A stretch of DNA of 28,342 nt from an uncultured Clostridia bacterium (lineage in GTDB: Bacteria > Bacillota > Clostridia > TANB77 > CAG-508): positions 1 to 28,342 of the forward strand of contig CARUQW010000008.1 of the NCBI GenBank assembly GCA_949077355.1. The letters run 5' to 3'. The notes beneath the pieces were generated by a model, which saw only the letters and a program-made list of their open reading frames with translations, did no database searches and was not told the DNA's origin. Position 1 is the first letter of the stretch; every line of letters starts with the position of its first letter. Below are positions 25,322 through 28,342 of this stretch, one piece after another. Both the position numbers and the translations under genes were made by a program.

Positions 25322-26020
25322 ATGAAGAAAATAGGGTTTATAGGAGCTTATGATAAAATAGATTTAATGATGTATGTAGCAAAAATCATAACAACATTAA
25401 ACAAAAAAGTATTAATTATTGATACAACAGTAACACAAAAAGCTAGATATGTTGTGCCAGCAATAAACCCTGCAACTGCTTATATTACTGATTTTGAAGA
25501 TATTGATATAGCAGTAGGGTTCCCGAATATGGAAGGAATAAGAAGATACCTAGGATTAGCAGAAGGACAAGAATTAGAATATGATATGGTATTTATTGAT
25601 ACCGATAACATAGCGGGATTTAGAAATTTTGAATTGGAAACAGCAGATAAGAATTACTTTGTAACATCTTTTGACAATTACTCACTAAAAAAAGGATTAG
25701 AAGTTCTATTTGGAGCACAAAATGCACTAAGTTTAACCAAAGTGTTATTTTCCAAAGAAATGTTAAAAGAAGAAGATGACTATTTGAATTTTCTTTCCTT
25801 AGGAAGTAGAGCCATATGGAATGAATATAGAATTTATTTCCCGATTGAAAATGGAGACTTAAGTGTTATTTATGAAAATCAAAGAGTAGCTAAAATAAGA
25901 TTTAGAAAATTAAGTGTTCAGTACAAAGATGGATTAGCCTACTTAGCAGAGGAAATATTAGGAGATATGAGTGAATCAAACATAAGAAAAGCTATTAAAT
26001 TAATCGAAAAAGGAGCGTAA
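25322..26020 (+). CDS. ParA/TadZ-like protein without Walker A
   Basis: A 232-residue protein with the fold pattern of MinD/ParA-like TadZ proteins: KKIGFIGAYDKIDLMMYVAKIITTLNKKVLIIDTT (first strand-loop-helix, then LIIDTT), a YDMVFIDTD Walker-B-like strand near residue 84, and VTSFDNYSLKKGLEVL. The loop after strand 1 (GAYDKIDL) lacks the GKGGxGKT of an active ATPase, so it is likely a pseudo-ATPase that polarises or recruits the machinery. AAAAAGGAGAG precedes the ATG. It ends 2 bases before the next gene, a translationally coupled pair. Confidence 0.7.
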   Translation: MKKIGFIGAYDKIDLMMYVAKIITTLNKKVLIIDTTVTQKARYVVPAINPATAYITDFEDIDIAVGFPNMEGIRRYLGLAEGQELEYDMVFIDTDNIAGFRNFELETADKNYFVTSFDNYSLKKGLEVLFGAQNALSLTKVLFSKEMLKEEDDYLNFLSLGSRAIWNEYRIYFPIENGDLSVIYENQRVAKIRFRKLSVQYKDGLAYLAEEILGDMSESNIRKAIKLIEKGA

Positions 26021-26022
26021 AA

Positions 26023-26850
26023 ATGTCAATTGTAACTTTTTGGAATAACGGAAAAGAACAAACCGGAAAAACTTTATCGATAGCAGCAATTTGCACCTAT
26101 TTAGCAGTTGAACATAACTATAAAATATTAGTGGTTTCAACTAGTTATGAAGATGAAAATTTAGATAATTGTTTTTTGGAAAAAACAAAAGCACAAAAAA
26201 ATCGAGGTTTATTTGGCCCAAATACCAATATGGCAATGCAGGAAGGTGTTTCAGGCTTAACAAGAATCATGAAAAGTAACAAATTATCACCTGACCACAT
26301 TACCAATTATACAAAAATTATATTCAAAGAAAGATTAGAAATATTACCAGCTTTTAGAGGAGAAAAAGAAGAATATAATGATATTCGAAGATATTACCCA
26401 GACATTATTAATTTAGCCAATAATTATTATGATTTAGTATTGGTAGATTTAGATAAAGAAGTACAAGATGATGTGGCTGAAACGATTTTGGAAAATTCTA
26501 ATCTAATTGTAGCAAATTTAAGCCAAAGATTAACAAGTATTAATACTTTTATGGAATTACGAGAAGAAAAACCAATTTTAAAATCAAAAAAGACATTATT
26601 ATTAATAGGAAGATATGACAAATTTTCAAAATATAACATAAAAAATATTTCAAGATATTTAGGAGAAAAGAATAAAGTATCTACCATTCCATACAATACA
26701 CTGTTTTTTGAAGCTTGTGAGGAAGCTAAAGTGCCAGACTTATTTTTAAGTCTTAGAAAAACAGAAGAAGATGATAGAAATGGATTCTTTTTAGCAGAAA
26801 TAAAAAGAACAGTAGATAATATTATATACCGATTAGAAAGCTTACGATAA
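26023..26850 (+). CDS. ParA/TadZ-like ATPase, divergent P-loop
   Basis: A 275-residue MinD/ParA-like protein. The N-terminus VTFWNNGKEQTGKTLSIAAICTYLA carries a P-loop variant, NGKEQTGKT, with the GKT retained, so nucleotide binding is plausible. YKILVVSTS and YYDLVLVDLDKE match the family's second strand and Walker B. IVANLSQRL and KTLLLIGRYD match later strands. It starts 3 bases after the preceding gene's stop with AAAAGGAGCG upstream. Paired with the preceding paralogue it suggests a heteromeric localisation module for the Tad machine, which is inference. Confidence 0.7.
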   Translation: MSIVTFWNNGKEQTGKTLSIAAICTYLAVEHNYKILVVSTSYEDENLDNCFLEKTKAQKNRGLFGPNTNMAMQEGVSGLTRIMKSNKLSPDHITNYTKIIFKERLEILPAFRGEKEEYNDIRRYYPDIINLANNYYDLVLVDLDKEVQDDVAETILENSNLIVANLSQRLTSINTFMELREEKPILKSKKTLLLIGRYDKFSKYNIKNISRYLGEKNKVSTIPYNTLFFEACEEAKVPDLFLSLRKTEEDDRNGFFLAEIKRTVDNIIYRLESLR

Positions 26851-26872
26851 GGAGCGAAGGAGGGAACCTCAA

Positions 26873-28342
26873 ATGACAATAACGAACATCGTATTAATAC
26901 TAGTAGTATTAGGAATTGCAGGTTATGTAGTTTACTATAGTATTAAGAAAAAGAAAGAAGCAGAAGTTGAAGTCGAAGTTGATGTGGATGATAAAACATA
27001 TACCATTGAAAAAATGATGGAATTTGTAAAAAGAAGACTAGATGAAATCACAAAAATCAACTTATATGATATAGGACTTTCAGAAGAAGAATTAAAAAGA
27101 AGAAAAAACAAAAAGTATGAATTAAAAAAGGCATTAAAAGGTTGTACTTATGGAGATGTCAACGACAAAAAATATGTCAAAGAATTAATTTTTGATTTAT
27201 TAGAAAAAGAATATGGCGTAACAGAAAGTAATATATCAAAGTCAATCCCATTTGATATTCCTTCTCTTTTAACAGCACAAGACAAATTTGATATAATTAT
27301 ACATGAATACCAAAAAGAATTTGGATATGAAGCTTTAGGTGAAATGATAAAAAAATATAAACTAGATGAATTAAAATATGTACAAGGTGAATCAAAACCA
27401 TGTTATGTTATAACAGATGATGAAATTGGACAGGTATTTGAACAAGAAAATTTTCAATTATCATTCACAGATAAACTAGAAATAGTAGTTCAAAGAATTT
27501 ATCAAAAATATAAAGGATATAGCAGTATAGATGAAGTAAGAGATATGAACGTAGACGGTGTATCTGGTGGTGTATCTGGTCTTCCAGAAAGTTTCTTAAG
27601 TCAGGTAGCACAATCAGATGGAGATTATTTAGAACAAGTATCAGAACATAAAGTGCCAAGAGCATGTGATAGTATTTGGATATTTTTCCAAGGTAAATCA
27701 ATTCGTTTAGCATTTTTATCTTTCGGAACAGAAGCAGAATTGAAAAGAGTATGTCAAAATATCTACAAATACAACAATCCAGGACAATTATCAGACACAA
27801 ATGGATATAAAATTAACGAAATGAAAGATGGTTCTCGTGTCGTTGTTGTAAGACCAAGTTTCTCTGAAACATGGGCCTTCTTTGTAAGAAAGTTTGACGT
27901 AAAACGTGCAACACTAGAACAAATTGTACGTTTCCCAGGAAAAGAAGAAACCATTGAATTATTAAAATATTTAGTAAAAGGAGCCAGAATCATATCAATC
28001 ACAGGTGAGCAAGGTTGTGGTAAAACAACAATGCTAATGGGAATGATAGAAAATATATACGAAACCATGAACATCCGTGTTCAGGAAACAGCATTCGAGC
28101 TTCACTTAAGAAAAATTTATCCAACCAGAAACATATTAACCTTTAGAGAAACAGAAACCATATCAGGACAAGAAGGTTTGGACGTTCAAAAGAAAACTGA
28201 CGGTTCTGTTAATATAATCCGGAGAGGTTGCAACAGACCCCGTAGCATCTTGGATGATACAAGCAGCCCAAGTTGCATCTAAGTTTACCTTATTTACACA
28301 CCACGCAAAAACATTTCCAAACTTAGTAACAGCACTTCGTAA
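26873..28342 (+). CDS. CpaF/TadA-like secretion ATPase, +1 shift at CGG, partial
   Basis: A VirB11/CpaF-type ATPase that powers Tad pilus assembly or secretion, open at the window edge (489 codons visible). It starts with an N-terminal TM (about residues 4-24), unusual for CpaF, then a charged region and an all-helical N-domain, then the RecA-like core: ISITGEQGCGKTTML (Walker A, GEQGCGKT, about residue 380), NIRVQETAFELHL, and an Asp-box-like TDGSVNII. At 28220 the frame meets CGG and would stop at 28282. Skipping the C gives NII-GEVATDPVASWMIQAAQVA, the conserved GE of the Walker B-adjacent segment, then TLFTHHAKTFPNLVTALR with the family His pair, open to the edge. GGAGGGAACC precedes ATG 26873. 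Confidence 0.85.
28220..28223 (+). other. +1 recoding site CGGA in the CpaF-like gene
   Basis: In-frame ATA ATC CGG A; skipping C gives ATA ATC GGA (Ile-Ile-Gly) and the conserved IIGEVATDP. Zero-frame stop is at 28280-28282. Confidence 0.8.

Noticed and set aside
3270..28342. Six independent sequencing or assembly indels
   Set aside because: All six are the same base (extra C), the same frame (in-frame CGG), the same direction (+1) and precede a conserved Gly, not in homopolymer runs. Random error would hit other contexts. Raw reads would still be the decisive check.

Overview
The window is AT-rich DNA from a low-GC Gram-positive bacterium, most likely an endospore-forming, Clostridia-like member of the Bacillota. 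The evidence is a spore photoproduct lyase, an alpha/beta-type small acid-soluble spore protein, the era-yqzL-recO gene order, ftsE-ftsX followed by two coiled-coil M23 hydrolases, strong AGGAGG-type ribosome sites and canonical sigma-A promoters. No rRNA or tRNA gene is visible.

Layout: 142-1708 a membrane-anchored protein and a PflX-like radical SAM protein; 1776-1937 a promoter, a possible structured RNA and a terminator; 2055-4898 thyX, folA, coaE and splB; 4991-9274 an ABC exporter (ATPase plus giant FtsX-like permease) with a large inverted-repeat element between its two genes; 9370-11231 a split transketolase with a related repeat between its subunits; 11424-15493 ftsE, ftsX and two envelope hydrolases; 15598-18041 a CtpA protease, pgsA and greA; 18105-18691 two small minus-strand genes of foreign composition; deoD (minus); era, yqzL and recO; hpf; a SASP gene (minus); an inverted-repeat element; a HAD phosphatase; and from 24212 to the end a Tad/Flp-like operon (CpaB-like, two ParA/TadZ-like proteins, CpaF-like ATPase running off the edge).

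The striking observation is a recurring +1 frame change. Six conserved genes (coaE, the ABC ATPase, the ABC permease, ftsX, recO and the cpaF-like gene) are each split between two frames. In every case the break is at an in-frame CGG codon, and the correct protein resumes if the C is skipped and the following GGN is read as glycine. By eye, in-frame CGG occurs nowhere else in the recognisable conserved genes (roughly 7,900 codons), although the CGG trinucleotide is common out of frame and the other Arg codons (AGA, AGG, CGA, CGT, CGC) are used normally. This looks less like random sequencing error than like a genome-wide recoding rule: CGG as an unassigned or starved codon at which ribosomes shift +1 or read CGGN as a quadruplet glycine codon. 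Exceptions are in-frame CGGs in two small minus-strand genes and one doubtful ORF. Era is also broken, but by a different lesion (-1 with apparently missing residues and no CGG), so it serves as a contrast.

Read with this rule, the window gives complete sets of proteins: a full CoA kinase, a two-gene exporter, FtsEX with its hydrolases, RecO and a Tad secretion ATPase. Read with the standard rule, all six are truncated.
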